Below are positions 53,502 through 64,000 of a DNA stretch of 64,000 nt, one piece after another. Source of the stretch: Streptomyces sp. ISL-12 (lineage in GTDB: Bacteria; Actinomycetota; Actinomycetes; Streptomycetales; Streptomycetaceae); assembly GCF_018614415.1 (NCBI RefSeq), contig NZ_JAGGOO010000046.1, forward strand, positions 1 through 64,000, written 5' to 3'. Every line of letters begins with the position of its first letter. The first letter of the stretch is position 1. The notes under the pieces are model-generated. The model saw only the letters and a program-made list of their open reading frames with translations, was not told where the DNA came from and searched no databases. A program made the translations under genes and the position numbers.

Positions 53502-54362
53502 GTGGAAAACCACTCGTCGCCCCACTCGCCGACCCACTCCGCACCCCACTCGACACCCCGCGCCGCGGCCTTCTTCGACCTGGACAAGACGGTCATTGCG
53601 AAGTCGAGCACACTGACGTTCAGCAAGTCGTTCTACCAAGGCGGCCTGATCAACCGCAGGGCTGTCATGCGTACCGCATATGCCCAGTTCGTCTTCCTCG
53701 CGGGCGGCGCCGACCACGACCAGATGGAGCGGATGCGCGAGTACCTCTCCGCGCTCTGCCGGGGCTGGAACGTCGAGCAGGTCAAGGAACTCGTCGCCGA
53801 GACCCTGCACGACCTGATCGACCCGATCATCTACGACGAGGCCGCCTCCCTGATCGAGGAGCACCACACGGCCGGCCGGGACGTGGTGATCGTCTCCACG
53901 TCGGGCGCCGAGGTCGTCGAGCCGGTCGGCGCGCTCCTCGGGGCCGACCGGGTCGTGGCCACCCGCATGGTGGTGGGCGAGGACGGCTGCTTCACCGGCG
54001 AGGTGGAGTACTACGCGTACGGCCCGACGAAGGCCGAGGCGATCCGCGAACTGGCCGACTCCGAGGGGTACGACCTCGCCCGCTGCTACGCCTACAGCGA
54101 CTCGGCCACCGACTTGCCGATGCTGGAGGCGGTCGGACATCCGCACGCCGTGAACCCGGACCGCGCGCTGCGCCGCGAGGCACTCGCGCGCGCGTGGCCG
54201 ATCCTCGACTTCCACCGGCCGGTCCGGCTCAAGCAGCGCGTCCCCGGTTTCTCCGTACCGCCCCGTCCGGCGCTGGTCGCCGCCGCCGCGATAGGCGCCG
54301 CGGCGGCCACCGCGGGGCTCGTCTGGTACGCCGCCGGCCGGCGCCGGGCGACAGCGGCGTGA
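53502..54362 (+). CDS. HAD-superfamily IB hydrolase, membrane-tethered
   Basis: A 286-residue protein. A His/Ser/Pro-rich leader is followed by motif I AFFDLDKTVIAKSS (nucleophile and acid-base Asp), STSGAEVVEPV (motif II), GPTKAEAIRELA (motif III Lys) and CYAYSDSATDLPMLEAVG (motif IV). The C-terminus has a single helix (LVAAAAIGAAAATAGLVWYAAG) and a basic tail. It is related to the SerB/CicA-like phosphatases of Streptomyces. GTG 53502 is chosen. A TATGCT -10-like box 6 bases before it suggests a short or leaderless mRNA. Confidence 0.82.
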   Translation: MENHSSPHSPTHSAPHSTPRAAAFFDLDKTVIAKSSTLTFSKSFYQGGLINRRAVMRTAYAQFVFLAGGADHDQMERMREYLSALCRGWNVEQVKELVAETLHDLIDPIIYDEAASLIEEHHTAGRDVVIVSTSGAEVVEPVGALLGADRVVATRMVVGEDGCFTGEVEYYAYGPTKAEAIRELADSEGYDLARCYAYSDSATDLPMLEAVGHPHAVNPDRALRREALARAWPILDFHRPVRLKQRVPGFSVPPRPALVAAAAIGAAAATAGLVWYAAGRRRATAA

Positions 54363-54681
54363 CGCCGCACCAAGTCTCGCACCGGTCCCTATGTGTCCCG
54401 TTTGCGCTCAAAACTGAATTTGAACCTAAAAGTAAAGAAGTGCGGACATCACTTCCGCTTGTCCCCCGCCTGGAGTACAAAGGACTCAACGGCCCGCGAG
54501 ACCAAGGGCATCCGAGAGGATCACCTTAATAACGCACATGGCCCCACGGACCGAGCATGGTCATCGGGCACCCACGCGACGTCGACCCGTCGATTACGGG
54601 CCAGCCGCACCAGGTGACGGGCGAAGTTCCCGACCTGATGGGCAACTTGAGAGGACGCTTGGTAACCCGGTGAGCATGCCA

Positions 54682-54709
54682 GCGGCGGTACGGATTCCCG
54701 TACCGCCGC
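54682..54709. terminator. Bidirectional terminator
   Basis: A perfect 12-bp stem (54682-54693 with 54698-54709) and a 4-base loop, 25 bases beyond the stop of the leftward Fic-like gene and 320 bases after the HAD gene. It separates the convergent genes. The remaining 54363-54680 has no gene I can support. Confidence 0.8.
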
Positions 54710-54733
54710 AACCTGTGTCGTCCCCCGGTCTCC

Positions 54734-55564
54734 CTACGCGGCTCCGCGCTGCAGCGCCTCGCACACGGCCGTCGACTCCCGCGCCCCCAGCACGACCGCC
54801 TTGCCGCAGTGCTCGATCCAGGCGGCCATGCCCTCCGCGGTCCCGGAGACATATCCGTCGAGGGCCGCGAGACACGCCGCCCGGCCCAGCTCGGCGTACC
54901 CGACCTCGGCCGGGCAGACCGACTTCGGGTCCAGGCCGCTGCCGACCAGGACGATCCGTTCGGCCGCGCGCGCGACCAGGCCGTTGTGGGAGGTGAACGG
55001 GCGCAGCGCGAGCAGCTCGCCGTGCACGACGGCGGCCTGCACCAGCGCCGGCGCGGAACTGCCCGCGACGAGCAGGGCGGCCAGCCCCTCCAGGCGGCCG
55101 TGCGCCTCCTCGGCGCCCGGCAGCGGCAGCCCGACCAGAGGCTCGTCGACCGGCTCCCCCGCCTGCCGCGGGCGCCCCACCCGGTCGTCCTTGTCCGCCG
55201 CCGCCACCAGGTGCAGCCGGGCCAGCACCCGCAGGGGCGACTGCCGCCAGACGGACAGCAGCTGCCCCGCCTCGGCGGTCAGCCGCAGCGCCGCGCCCAC
55301 CGTGCGCGCCTCGCCGTCACCGCTGAAGTCGGAACGCCGGCGCACCTCCTCCAGGGCCCAGTCGGCACCGGCGAGCGCCGCCGAGCCGCGCGCGCCGCGC
55401 AGCGCCGCCTCGGAGGTGATCTCGTTGCTGCGGCGCCGCATGATCCGGTGGCCGTAGACCCGGTCCACGGCCTTGCGCACGGACTCCACGGACTCGGCCA
55501 CGCCGGGCAGTGCGCCCAGGGCCGCCAGGGGATCGGACTCGGCGGTCGCGCCTGTCGTACTCAT
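54734..55564 (-). CDS. Fic-like protein with degenerate active site
   Basis: A 276-residue helical protein. The segment HGELLALRPFTSHNGLVARA aligns with the Fic motif (H-P-F-x-x-G-N-G-R), but the catalytic His is replaced by Arg and the G-N-G-R anchor is S-H-N-G-L, so AMP transfer is unlikely. The N-terminus has EVRRRSDFSGDGEART. Similar Streptomyces proteins are often mislabelled oxidoreductases. Its role is unknown, perhaps a regulatory pseudo-Fic. The start ATG is at 55564. Confidence 0.65.
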   Translation of the reverse strand: MSTTGATAESDPLAALGALPGVAESVESVRKAVDRVYGHRIMRRRSNEITSEAALRGARGSAALAGADWALEEVRRRSDFSGDGEARTVGAALRLTAEAGQLLSVWRQSPLRVLARLHLVAAADKDDRVGRPRQAGEPVDEPLVGLPLPGAEEAHGRLEGLAALLVAGSSAPALVQAAVVHGELLALRPFTSHNGLVARAAERIVLVGSGLDPKSVCPAEVGYAELGRAACLAALDGYVSGTAEGMAAWIEHCGKAVVLGARESTAVCEALQRGAA

Positions 55565-55586
55565 GAGTACGACAGTAGCCGTGCCG

Positions 55587-56894
55587 TCACCGCTTCTCGG
55601 CCGTCGCCCCGGGCACCCCCTTGGGAGCCGGCGCCGGGTCGGCCGACAGGTACGACGCCCAGCCCTTCGCCGGGGCCTCGCCGACGCCCAGGTCGCGCAG
55701 CTTGCGCAGCGTCCCCGGGTCCTGCGCGTCCAGCCAGTCCGCGAGCTGCCGGAAGGAGACGCAGCGCACCTCTTCCTTGGTGCACACCGCCTCGACGACC
55801 TCCTCCACGGCGCGCATGTACGTGCCGCCGTTCCAGGACTCGAAGTGGTTGCCGATGATCAGCGGGGCGCGGTTTCCGTCGTAGGCGCGGCGGAAGCCCT
55901 GGAGGAGGCCGTCGCGCATCTGGTCGCCCCAGTACTCGTGCATGGCCGGGTCGCCCTGGGTGGTGCCGCCCGACTGGTTGACCATGAAGTTGTAGTCCAT
56001 GGTGAGCTGCTCGTAGGAGTGCCCGGGGAAGGGCACCAGCTGCATCGACAGGTCCCACAGGCCGTTCTTCTTCTTGGGCCACACCTGGTTGTTGACGCCG
56101 CTGCTGTCGTAGCGGAAGCCCATCTCGGCGGCGGCCCGGGTGAAGTTCTTCTGGCCCTCCAGGCAGGGTGTGCGGGCGCCGATGAGTTCCTTGTCGTAGT
56201 CGAAGGGCAGCGGTGCGGCCTTCGTCGACCCGGTGTTGGTCTTCCAGGTCTTCACGAACCGCTTCGCCTGGCGGATCTCGTCCTTCCACTCCTCCACCGA
56301 CCACGCGCCGACCCCGCCGTCGGCACCACAGAAGTGACCGTTGAAGTGGGTGCCGATCTCGTTGCCCTCCTGCCAGGCCAGGCGGAGCTGCTCGACGGTG
56401 TCGGCGATGCCCTGCTCGTCGCCGAAGCCGATGTCGGAGCTGCCCGGGGAGTGCTGCGGCGGCCGGTACTGGTCCCGCTTCTCCTCCGGCAGCAGGTACA
56501 CGCCGCTGAGGAAGTACGTCATCGTCGCGTTGTTGGCCTTGGCCACCTGGCGGAAGTGGGAGAACAGCTTCTGGCTGTCCTCGCCCGCGCCGTCCCAGGA
56601 GAACACCACGAACTGCGGCGGCTTCTGGCCCGGCTTCAGCCGCTCGGGTCTGGGCAGGTGCGGCTGCGCGCCGGTGTAGGCGGTGGAGCCGTCGCCGATC
56701 AGCCGGACCGCGTGGTGCGCGCCCGGAGCCTGCTTCGCCTTCGGTCCGTGCGCGCCCGCGCCGGAGTCCTCGGCGCCGCAGCCGGCCAGCGACGCGGCGC
56801 AGACCGCGGCGATCACGGAGCCGGCCGTGATCCGGCGAGTGGCGGCGGTCCTGCGGGGGGCGGTGATCCTGTGGTTGGCGGCCAATCCGCCCAC
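55587..56894 (-). CDS. Secreted polysaccharide deacetylase-like lipoprotein
   Basis: A 435-residue protein from GTG 56894 (AGAAGGAAG upstream). A basic N-terminus and hydrophobic stretch precede the lipobox AASLAGC. The mature part has a NodB-like fold beginning QFVVFSWDGAGED, then EIGTHFNGHFCG (metal-binding His region) and ESWNGGTYMRAVEEV. The first canonical Asp pair is changed (WDGAGED instead of FDDG), so catalysis is uncertain. It may act on cell-wall or extracellular glycans. Divergent from the SulP gene. Confidence 0.75.
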   Translation of the reverse strand: MGGLAANHRITAPRRTAATRRITAGSVIAAVCAASLAGCGAEDSGAGAHGPKAKQAPGAHHAVRLIGDGSTAYTGAQPHLPRPERLKPGQKPPQFVVFSWDGAGEDSQKLFSHFRQVAKANNATMTYFLSGVYLLPEEKRDQYRPPQHSPGSSDIGFGDEQGIADTVEQLRLAWQEGNEIGTHFNGHFCGADGGVGAWSVEEWKDEIRQAKRFVKTWKTNTGSTKAAPLPFDYDKELIGARTPCLEGQKNFTRAAAEMGFRYDSSGVNNQVWPKKKNGLWDLSMQLVPFPGHSYEQLTMDYNFMVNQSGGTTQGDPAMHEYWGDQMRDGLLQGFRRAYDGNRAPLIIGNHFESWNGGTYMRAVEEVVEAVCTKEEVRCVSFRQLADWLDAQDPGTLRKLRDLGVGEAPAKGWASYLSADPAPAPKGVPGATAEKR

Positions 56895-57236
56895 CTTCTT
56901 CCTTCTCTCGGGCCAACGCCGATGAGGCGATGTCGGGTGCTGTGCCGGCAGTGCCGTGCCGACGGCGCCGACAAGCTCGCACGGAACCGAGAAGGAATTA
57001 GTACGACAAGCCGATGAAATAACCCCATTCACCCTTACGAGCGCTTCATTGCTCCAAATGGGGGCAAAAACTATTCCCGGCCTTTACTTTGCATTACGAT
57101 CCATTTACTCAGCGTGAGAAATTCGGCGCTGAGGCATCCCGCCGCTGTACGCCGTGACCCACGGCCGCGACCGACCCCGCCCCGAGCGGGACCACCCAGC
57201 AACGCGACCGCGCAGCCCCGGAGGAGACGGGAAAAC

Positions 57237-59573
57237 ATGTCAGCCTGCGTTCCCACCCGTGCCGACTCGGCCAGTCCCAAGCACGTTCATCCGCCGCACA
57301 GCCCGCCACAGGGCCCGCGCCGCTTCCGTATCGCCGGCGCCGATGTGTCGGCCTCGATCGCGGTCTTCCTGATCGCCCTTCCCCTGTCCCTGGGCATCGC
57401 CCTCGCCACCGGCGCCCCCCTCCAGGCCGGCCTCGTCGCCGCCGCGGTGGGCGGCATCGTCGGTGGCCGGCTCGGCGGCTGCCCGCTCCAGGTCAGCGGA
57501 CCGGCCGCCGGTCTGACGGTGGTCACCGCCGACCTCATCCAGCAGTACGGCTGGCGGGCGACCTGCGCCATCACGGTCTTCGCGGGCTTCGCCCAGCTCG
57601 GCCTGGGCTGCCTGCGCGTGGCGCGCACCGCGCTCGCCGTCAGCCCCGCCATCGTGCACGGCATGCTGGCCGGCATCGGCGTCACCATCGCCGTCGCCCA
57701 GCTCCACATCGTCCTGGGCGGCAGCCCGCAGAGCTCCGTCCCCGACAACCTGCGGGGGCTTCCCGCCCAGTTGGCCGGCCTGCACGCGGCCGACGTGTCG
57801 GCGAGCGCGCTGACCCTCGCGCTCCTGCTGCTCTGGCCCCGGCTCCCCGGCCGGGTCGGAAAGCTGCTGCGCACCATTCCGGCCGCGCTCGTCGCCGTCG
57901 CCGTGGCCACCGCGGCCGCCGCCCTCATCGGGCTCCGGCTGCCCAAGGTCGACCTGCCGTCCTGGAGCAGCCACGCGCTGGCCGCGCTGCCCGACGGCCC
58001 GGCGCTCGGCGTCGTCGCCGCCGTCCTCACCATCACCCTGGTGTGCAGCGTGCAGTCGCTGCTCGGCGCGGTCGCCGTGGACAAGCTGGTCGCCGCCCGC
58101 GCGGACCTGTCCGGCCGCGTCGGACGCTCCAACCTCGACCGCGAGCTGCTCGGCCAGGGGGCGTCCAACATCGTCTCCGGCGCGCTCGGCGGCCTGCCCA
58201 TCGCGGGCGTCGCCGTCCGCAGCACGGCGAACGTGAACGCGGGCGCGGTGAGCCGGAACTCCACGATGCTGCACGGCGTTCTCGTAGTGATCGCCACGCT
58301 GCTGATGGTCCCGCTCCTGGAGCTGATCCCGCTCGCCTCGCTCGCCGCCCTGGTCATGGCCGTCGGCATCCAGATGGTGTCGCTGAACCACATCCGCACG
58401 GTCACCCGCCACCGTGAGGTCCTGGTCTACGCGGTCACCACCGCGGGCGTGGTGTTCCTCGGCGTCCTGGAGGGCGTCGCGCTGGGCATCGCCGTCGCCG
58501 TCAGCGTCGCCCTGCACCGCCTCACCCGCACCCGTATCACCCACACCGAGACGGAAGGAGTCCACCACGTCCACGTCCGCGGCCAGTTGACGTTCCTGGC
58601 GGTGCCCCGGCTCAGCCGCGCCCTGCACCAGGTCCCCCAGGGGACCGACGTCGTCGTGGAACTGGACGGCTCGTTCATGGACCACGCGGCCTACGAGACG
58701 CTCCAGGACTGGCAGAAGACGCACACCGCGCGGGGCGGCTCCGTCGACATCACCGGCCGCCGGCCCGGCACGCGCATCTCCGAACCTGCCGACGACTCGG
58801 GCAACTGCCGCTGCCGTCCCTGGACGGCCTGGCGCAACCACCAGTGCGAACCCCCGCCGCCCACCCTGCCGACCGGCGAGCCGCAGGACGGGGGCGAGCG
58901 GTCCAGCGGCCGTGCGCTCGCCCGCGGCATCAGCGTCTTCCAGCGCAACACCGCGCCCCTGGTCCGCGGCGAGCTGGCCCGGCTGGCCCGGGAGGGACAG
59001 CAGCCCTCCCAGCTCTTCCTCACCTGCGCCGACTCCCGGCTGGTCACGTCGATGATCACCTCCAGTGGCCCGGGTGACCTCTTCACCGTGCGCAATGTGG
59101 GCAACCTCGTCCCGCTGCCCGGCGAGGAGAGCGGCGACGACTCGGTGGCCGCCGCCATCGAGTACGCGGTGGACGTGCTGAAGGTGCGGTCCATCACGGT
59201 GTGCGGGCACTCGGGGTGCGGCGCGATGCACGCGCTGCTCCACTCCGAGCCCGGGGGCGCGCTGACGCCGCTGAAGCGGTGGCTGCGGCACGGCCGGCCG
59301 AGTCTGGAGCGGATGACCCAGGACGACGGTTCCTGGGCGCCGCTGGCCGGACGCCGGCCCGCCGACGCGGCGGAACTGCTCTGCCTGACCAACGTGGTGC
59401 AGCAGTTGGAGCACCTGCGGGCCCACGAGGCGGTCGCCCGCGCCCTGCGGGAGGGCACGCTGGAACTGCACGGCATGTACTTCCATGTGGGCGAGGCCCA
59501 GTCGTACCTGCTCGTGGAGGAAGCCGGTGCGGAGGTTTTCGATCCCGTCAGGGAAGCGGAGCAACCCGCCTGA
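57237..59573 (+). CDS. SulP transporter-STAS-carbonic anhydrase fusion
   Basis: A 778-residue protein. Residues ~40-430 are a SulP transporter of 10-14 helices (GIALATGAPLQAGLVAAAVGG, QVSGPAAGLTVV, GALGGLPIAGVAVRST). Residues ~440-500 form a STAS domain (HVHVRGQLTFLAVPRL). After a linker rich in Cys and Pro, residues ~560-775 form a beta-carbonic anhydrase with CADSRL and CGHSGCGAM, the Cys-His-Cys zinc ligands plus the Asp-Arg pair. This architecture suggests bicarbonate transport coupled to CO2 hydration. ATG 57237 has GAGGAG upstream; a longer frame from 57114 is not supported. Confidence 0.88.
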   Translation: MSACVPTRADSASPKHVHPPHSPPQGPRRFRIAGADVSASIAVFLIALPLSLGIALATGAPLQAGLVAAAVGGIVGGRLGGCPLQVSGPAAGLTVVTADLIQQYGWRATCAITVFAGFAQLGLGCLRVARTALAVSPAIVHGMLAGIGVTIAVAQLHIVLGGSPQSSVPDNLRGLPAQLAGLHAADVSASALTLALLLLWPRLPGRVGKLLRTIPAALVAVAVATAAAALIGLRLPKVDLPSWSSHALAALPDGPALGVVAAVLTITLVCSVQSLLGAVAVDKLVAARADLSGRVGRSNLDRELLGQGASNIVSGALGGLPIAGVAVRSTANVNAGAVSRNSTMLHGVLVVIATLLMVPLLELIPLASLAALVMAVGIQMVSLNHIRTVTRHREVLVYAVTTAGVVFLGVLEGVALGIAVAVSVALHRLTRTRITHTETEGVHHVHVRGQLTFLAVPRLSRALHQVPQGTDVVVELDGSFMDHAAYETLQDWQKTHTARGGSVDITGRRPGTRISEPADDSGNCRCRPWTAWRNHQCEPPPPTLPTGEPQDGGERSSGRALARGISVFQRNTAPLVRGELARLAREGQQPSQLFLTCADSRLVTSMITSSGPGDLFTVRNVGNLVPLPGEESGDDSVAAAIEYAVDVLKVRSITVCGHSGCGAMHALLHSEPGGALTPLKRWLRHGRPSLERMTQDDGSWAPLAGRRPADAAELLCLTNVVQQLEHLRAHEAVARALREGTLELHGMYFHVGEAQSYLLVEEAGAEVFDPVREAEQPA

Positions 59574-59820
59574 CCTCAGGCCCGCCGGGTGTGACCTGTG
59601 AAAAGCGGGGCAGGGCTGAACTCCGGCCGTCCGGCGTCCGTGGGTAGGGATGACCCCGGTGCCCCCGGTGACGCCGGACCGCCGGAGCGAGCCCCGCTCC
59701 GCCAACAGGTCTACACCAGTTGTCCGTCAACGACCCTTGTCAGCGGACCGCACGGTCTGATGAGCTGTGGCCTGGGACACAGCGGACAACCCGCGGACAA
59801 CCCTGGGAAAGGGAGATGTC

Positions 59821-61776
<1,956 letters not shown>

Positions 61777-61789
61777 CAGAAGCCGGCGG

Positions 61790-61821
61790 CGGAGGGCACC
61801 CGGCGCGCCGGGTGCCCTCCG
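61790..61821 (+). terminator. Terminator after acsA
   Basis: A 14-bp perfect stem with a 4-base loop (61790-61803 with 61808-61821), 13 bases past the acsA stop. GC-rich with a short T/A stretch after. It separates acsA from nhaA. Confidence 0.85.
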
Positions 61822-61930
61822 CGGTTAAGGTAAGAAGAAGGTCAACAACCGAACAAGAACCTCATTGGGGCGCCGGGAAGTCTGGTCGGCACATGATTTG
61901 TGCTGCTCACATACCGGAAGGGTCTCCACC

Positions 61931-63358
61931 GTGTCCACGCCCCGCAAGCTTCTCGACCGTCTCTCCTTCCCGGAGCGGACCTACCTCGCGGACGCGTTGC
62001 GCACCGAGACCGTCGGCGGCGTCCTGCTGCTGGTCGCCGCGGTGACCGCGCTGGTCTGGGCGAACGTACCGGCGCTGGGCCACAGCTACGAGAGCGTCAG
62101 CCACTTCCACCTCGGCCCCGCCGCCCTCGGCCTGGACCTGTCGATCGCGCACTGGGCCGCCGACGGACTGCTGGCCGTCTTCTTCTTCGTCGCCGGCATC
62201 GAGCTGAAACGCGAACTGGTCGCCGGAGACCTCAAGGACCCCAAGGCCGCCGCGCTGCCGGTGGTGGCGGCGCTGTGCGGCATGGCCGCCCCCGCGCTCG
62301 TCTACACCCTCACCAACACGGCCGGCGGCGGCTCCCTGGCCGGCTGGGCCGTGCCCACCGCCACCGACATCGCCTTCGCGCTGGCCGTGCTCGCCGTCAT
62401 CGGCACCTCCCTGCCCAGCGCCCTGCGGGCCTTCCTGCTCACCCTCGCCGTCGTCGACGACCTGTTCGCCATCCTGATCATCGCGGTCTTCTTCACCGAG
62501 AGCCTGAACTTCGCGGCGCTCGGCGGCGCGGTCGCCGGCCTCGCCGTCTACTGGCTGCTGCTGCGCAAGGGCGTACGCGGCTGGTACGTGTACGTCCCGC
62601 TCGGCCTCGTCATCTGGGCGCTGATGTACAACAGCGGCATCCACGCCACGATCGCCGGCGTCGCGATGGGCCTGATGCTGCGCTGCCACCGCGAGGAGGG
62701 CGAGGAGCACTCACCCGGCGAGCGGATCGAGCACCTCGTACGTCCCCTCTCGGCGGGGCTGGCGGTGCCGGTGTTCGCACTGTTCAGCGCGGGGGTCTCG
62801 GTCTCCGGCGGCGCGCTCGCCGACGTGTTCACCCGGCCGGAGACACTCGGCGTGGTCCTCGGGCTCGTCGTCGGCAAGACGCTCGGCATCTTCGGCGGCA
62901 CCTGGCTGACCGCCCGCTTCACCCGGGCCTCGCTCAGCGACGACCTGGCGTGGGCGGACGTGTTCGCGGTGGCGACGCTGGCCGGCATCGGCTTCACCGT
63001 CTCGCTGCTCATCGGCGAACTGGCCTTCGAGGGCGACGCGGCCCTGACCGACGAGGTCAAGGCCGCCGTACTGACCGGCTCCGTCATCGCGGCGCTGCTG
63101 GCCACGGTGCTGCTGCGGATACGGAACGCCAAGTACCGGGCCCTGTACGAGGCCGAGGAACGCGACGAGGACCAGAGCGGCGTCCCGGACGTCTACGAGC
63201 AGGACGACCCGGCGTACCACCTGCGGATGGCCGCCCTCCACGAGCGGAAGGCCGCCGAACACCGCCGGATCGCCCAGGACATCACCCGGGAGCGGGAGTC
63301 CGCGCGGCTTGCCGACGTACCGGGCGGGGCAGGCGAGGAGGGCGACCGTCCGGCATGA
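61931..63358 (+). CDS. nhaA: Na+/H+ antiporter NhaA
   Basis: A 475-residue antiporter with about 11 helices. Conserved segments: FFFVAGIELKREL, PTATDIAFALAVLAV and TLAVVDDLFAILIIAVFF (the ion-binding Asp pair in VVDDL), plus ADVFAVATLAGIGFTVSLLI. The C-terminal ~75 residues are a charged cytoplasmic tail (RKAAEHRRIAQDITRER) longer than in E. coli NhaA. GTG 61931 is the start. Confidence 0.93.
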   Translation: MSTPRKLLDRLSFPERTYLADALRTETVGGVLLLVAAVTALVWANVPALGHSYESVSHFHLGPAALGLDLSIAHWAADGLLAVFFFVAGIELKRELVAGDLKDPKAAALPVVAALCGMAAPALVYTLTNTAGGGSLAGWAVPTATDIAFALAVLAVIGTSLPSALRAFLLTLAVVDDLFAILIIAVFFTESLNFAALGGAVAGLAVYWLLLRKGVRGWYVYVPLGLVIWALMYNSGIHATIAGVAMGLMLRCHREEGEEHSPGERIEHLVRPLSAGLAVPVFALFSAGVSVSGGALADVFTRPETLGVVLGLVVGKTLGIFGGTWLTARFTRASLSDDLAWADVFAVATLAGIGFTVSLLIGELAFEGDAALTDEVKAAVLTGSVIAALLATVLLRIRNAKYRALYEAEERDEDQSGVPDVYEQDDPAYHLRMAALHERKAAEHRRIAQDITRERESARLADVPGGAGEEGDRPA

Positions 63359-63442
63359 TCTGACGAGACGGTACAAAAGACAGAACCGTACGCGGAGAAG
63401 TTCGCAGAGCAGTCCGCGGCGAAACAGAAGAGGGAGACCGCG

Positions 63443-63931
63443 ATGAGCGCACCCGACGGCAGCCCGGTCGGTACCGAAAGCAGCATCGGCCAGCTGTTCG
63501 CCTCGGCGACCACCGAATTGTCGGCGCTCGTGCACGACGAGATCGCGCTGGCCAAGGCGCAGCTGAGGCAGGACGTCAAGCGCGGGGTCACCAGCGGCGG
63601 CGCGTTCTCGCTGGCGGGCGTCCTGCTGGTGTTCTCGCTCCCGATGCTGAACTTCGCCCTGGCGTACGGCATCCGGACCTGGAGCCACTGGAACCTGGCG
63701 CTCTGCTTCCTGCTCTCCTTCGCGGCCAACGTCCTGGTCGCCGTCGTCCTCGCCCTGATCGGCGTCGTCTTCGCGAAGAAGGCCAAGAAGGGCAAGGGTC
63801 CGCAGAAGGTCGCCGCCTCCGTGAAGCAGTCGGCGGGCGTGCTCCAGAACGCCAAGCCGCACCCGCGTCCGGAACTGGCCCAGGACCGGTCCCCCGCCGC
63901 CGTCGAGGCTGTGGCACGCTCGTCCTCATGA
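63443..63931 (+). CDS. Phage holin superfamily-like membrane protein
   Basis: A 162-residue protein. An amphipathic N-terminus (TELSALVHDEIALAKAQLRQD) typical of the actinobacterial holin-like III/DUF1469 group precedes two membrane helices (~residues 55-75 and ~88-112) and a Lys/Ala-rich tail. In Streptomyces such genes are chromosomal and not linked to prophages. A role in the cell envelope is presumed. The stop overlaps the next ATG (ATGA). Confidence 0.75.
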   Translation: MSAPDGSPVGTESSIGQLFASATTELSALVHDEIALAKAQLRQDVKRGVTSGGAFSLAGVLLVFSLPMLNFALAYGIRTWSHWNLALCFLLSFAANVLVAVVLALIGVVFAKKAKKGKGPQKVAASVKQSAGVLQNAKPHPRPELAQDRSPAAVEAVARSSS

Positions 63932-64000
63932 CGGATCCCGCCACACCTCCGGCGCAACCCGCCTCACCCGTACTGCTCGGCCTCCCCGGACGGGAGGTGC
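63928..64000 (+). CDS. 5' end of a downstream gene, possibly alpha/beta hydrolase
   Basis: ATG 63928 overlaps the holin-like stop. The 24 visible residues, starting MTDPATPPAQPASPV and continuing LLGLPGREV, run off the window. In related genomes an alpha/beta hydrolase follows this holin-like gene, but nothing in these residues proves it. Confidence 0.5.
   Translation, partial: MTDPATPPAQPASPVLLGLPGREV

Noticed and set aside
54557..54673. 38-codon + strand ORF (MVIGHPRDVDPSITG...) in the HAD/Fic spacer
   Set aside because: Moderate third-position GC but no ribosome site, and no family recognised. It may be chance or a fragment.
63443..63931. Holin-like gene considered as part of a prophage
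   Set aside because: Flanked by nhaA and other core genes with no phage structural or lysis genes nearby; the family is chromosomal in Streptomyces.

Overview
The window is high-GC actinobacterial DNA, almost certainly a Streptomyces chromosome. The evidence is near-total G/C at third codon positions, GTG/TTG starts with ATGA/GTGA stop-start overlaps, a bldG locus, an MFS-thymidylate kinase fusion, a tad pilus operon with the DUF4244 pilin, and a Lys-rich topoisomerase I tail. The order holB - tmk - topA - methyltransferase - hppA - anti-sigma - bldG - helicase - tad/ssd - acs - nhaA is the conserved core arrangement known around bldG in Streptomyces.

Layout. (1) 1-4.1 kb is chromosomal. A glycosyltransferase-like gene carries sixteen perfect 7-bp repeats just after a probable leaderless start, and it converges on a STAND ATPase/TPR gene. 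(2) 4.16-28.15 kb is accessory DNA at a tRNA-Thr(CGU) gene. A 43-bp stretch of the tRNA 3' half is present three times (4161, 14299, 28153), each time next to its own terminator hairpin, so two elements sit in tandem. Element B (4.16-14.34 kb) holds an IS630-type IS, a decayed GNAT gene, a radical-SAM/SPASM plus short-peptide cluster, a divergent XRE/TPR regulator with YdcF and WbqC genes, a relaxase remnant and a tyrosine integrase cut by an in-frame TAG. Element A (14.34-28.15 kb) holds a Uma2-like gene, a complete type III Wadjet operon (jetABCD), and a Ski2-like helicase on the same strand just upstream. It has no recognisable integrase. (3) 28.2-64 kb is chromosomal core.

How the genes work together. 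In element B the rSAM gene overlaps by ATGA a 54-residue peptide ending in a Cys-Ser-Cys-Asp tail. This looks like a maturase and precursor pair of a ribosomally made, post-translationally modified peptide. Upstream on the same strand are a histidine-kinase-like ATPase and a zinc-ribbon protein, and a divergent regulator lies next to a tandem operator-like repeat. Several flanking genes carry frameshifts or stops, so the cluster is probably decaying here. In element A, JetABCD should recognise and cleave circular plasmids, and the adjacent helicase is a candidate extra defence component.

In the core, holB, tmk and topA serve replication, nucleotide supply and topology. HppA and NhaA handle proton and sodium homeostasis. 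BldG and its neighbouring anti-sigma factor control development and stress responses. The ssd-tadABC-pilin-TadE run encodes a Flp/Tad-type apparatus. Acs activates acetate, and a SulP-carbonic anhydrase fusion probably moves and hydrates or dehydrates inorganic carbon. All names rest on motifs and remembered family features. No database search was possible.
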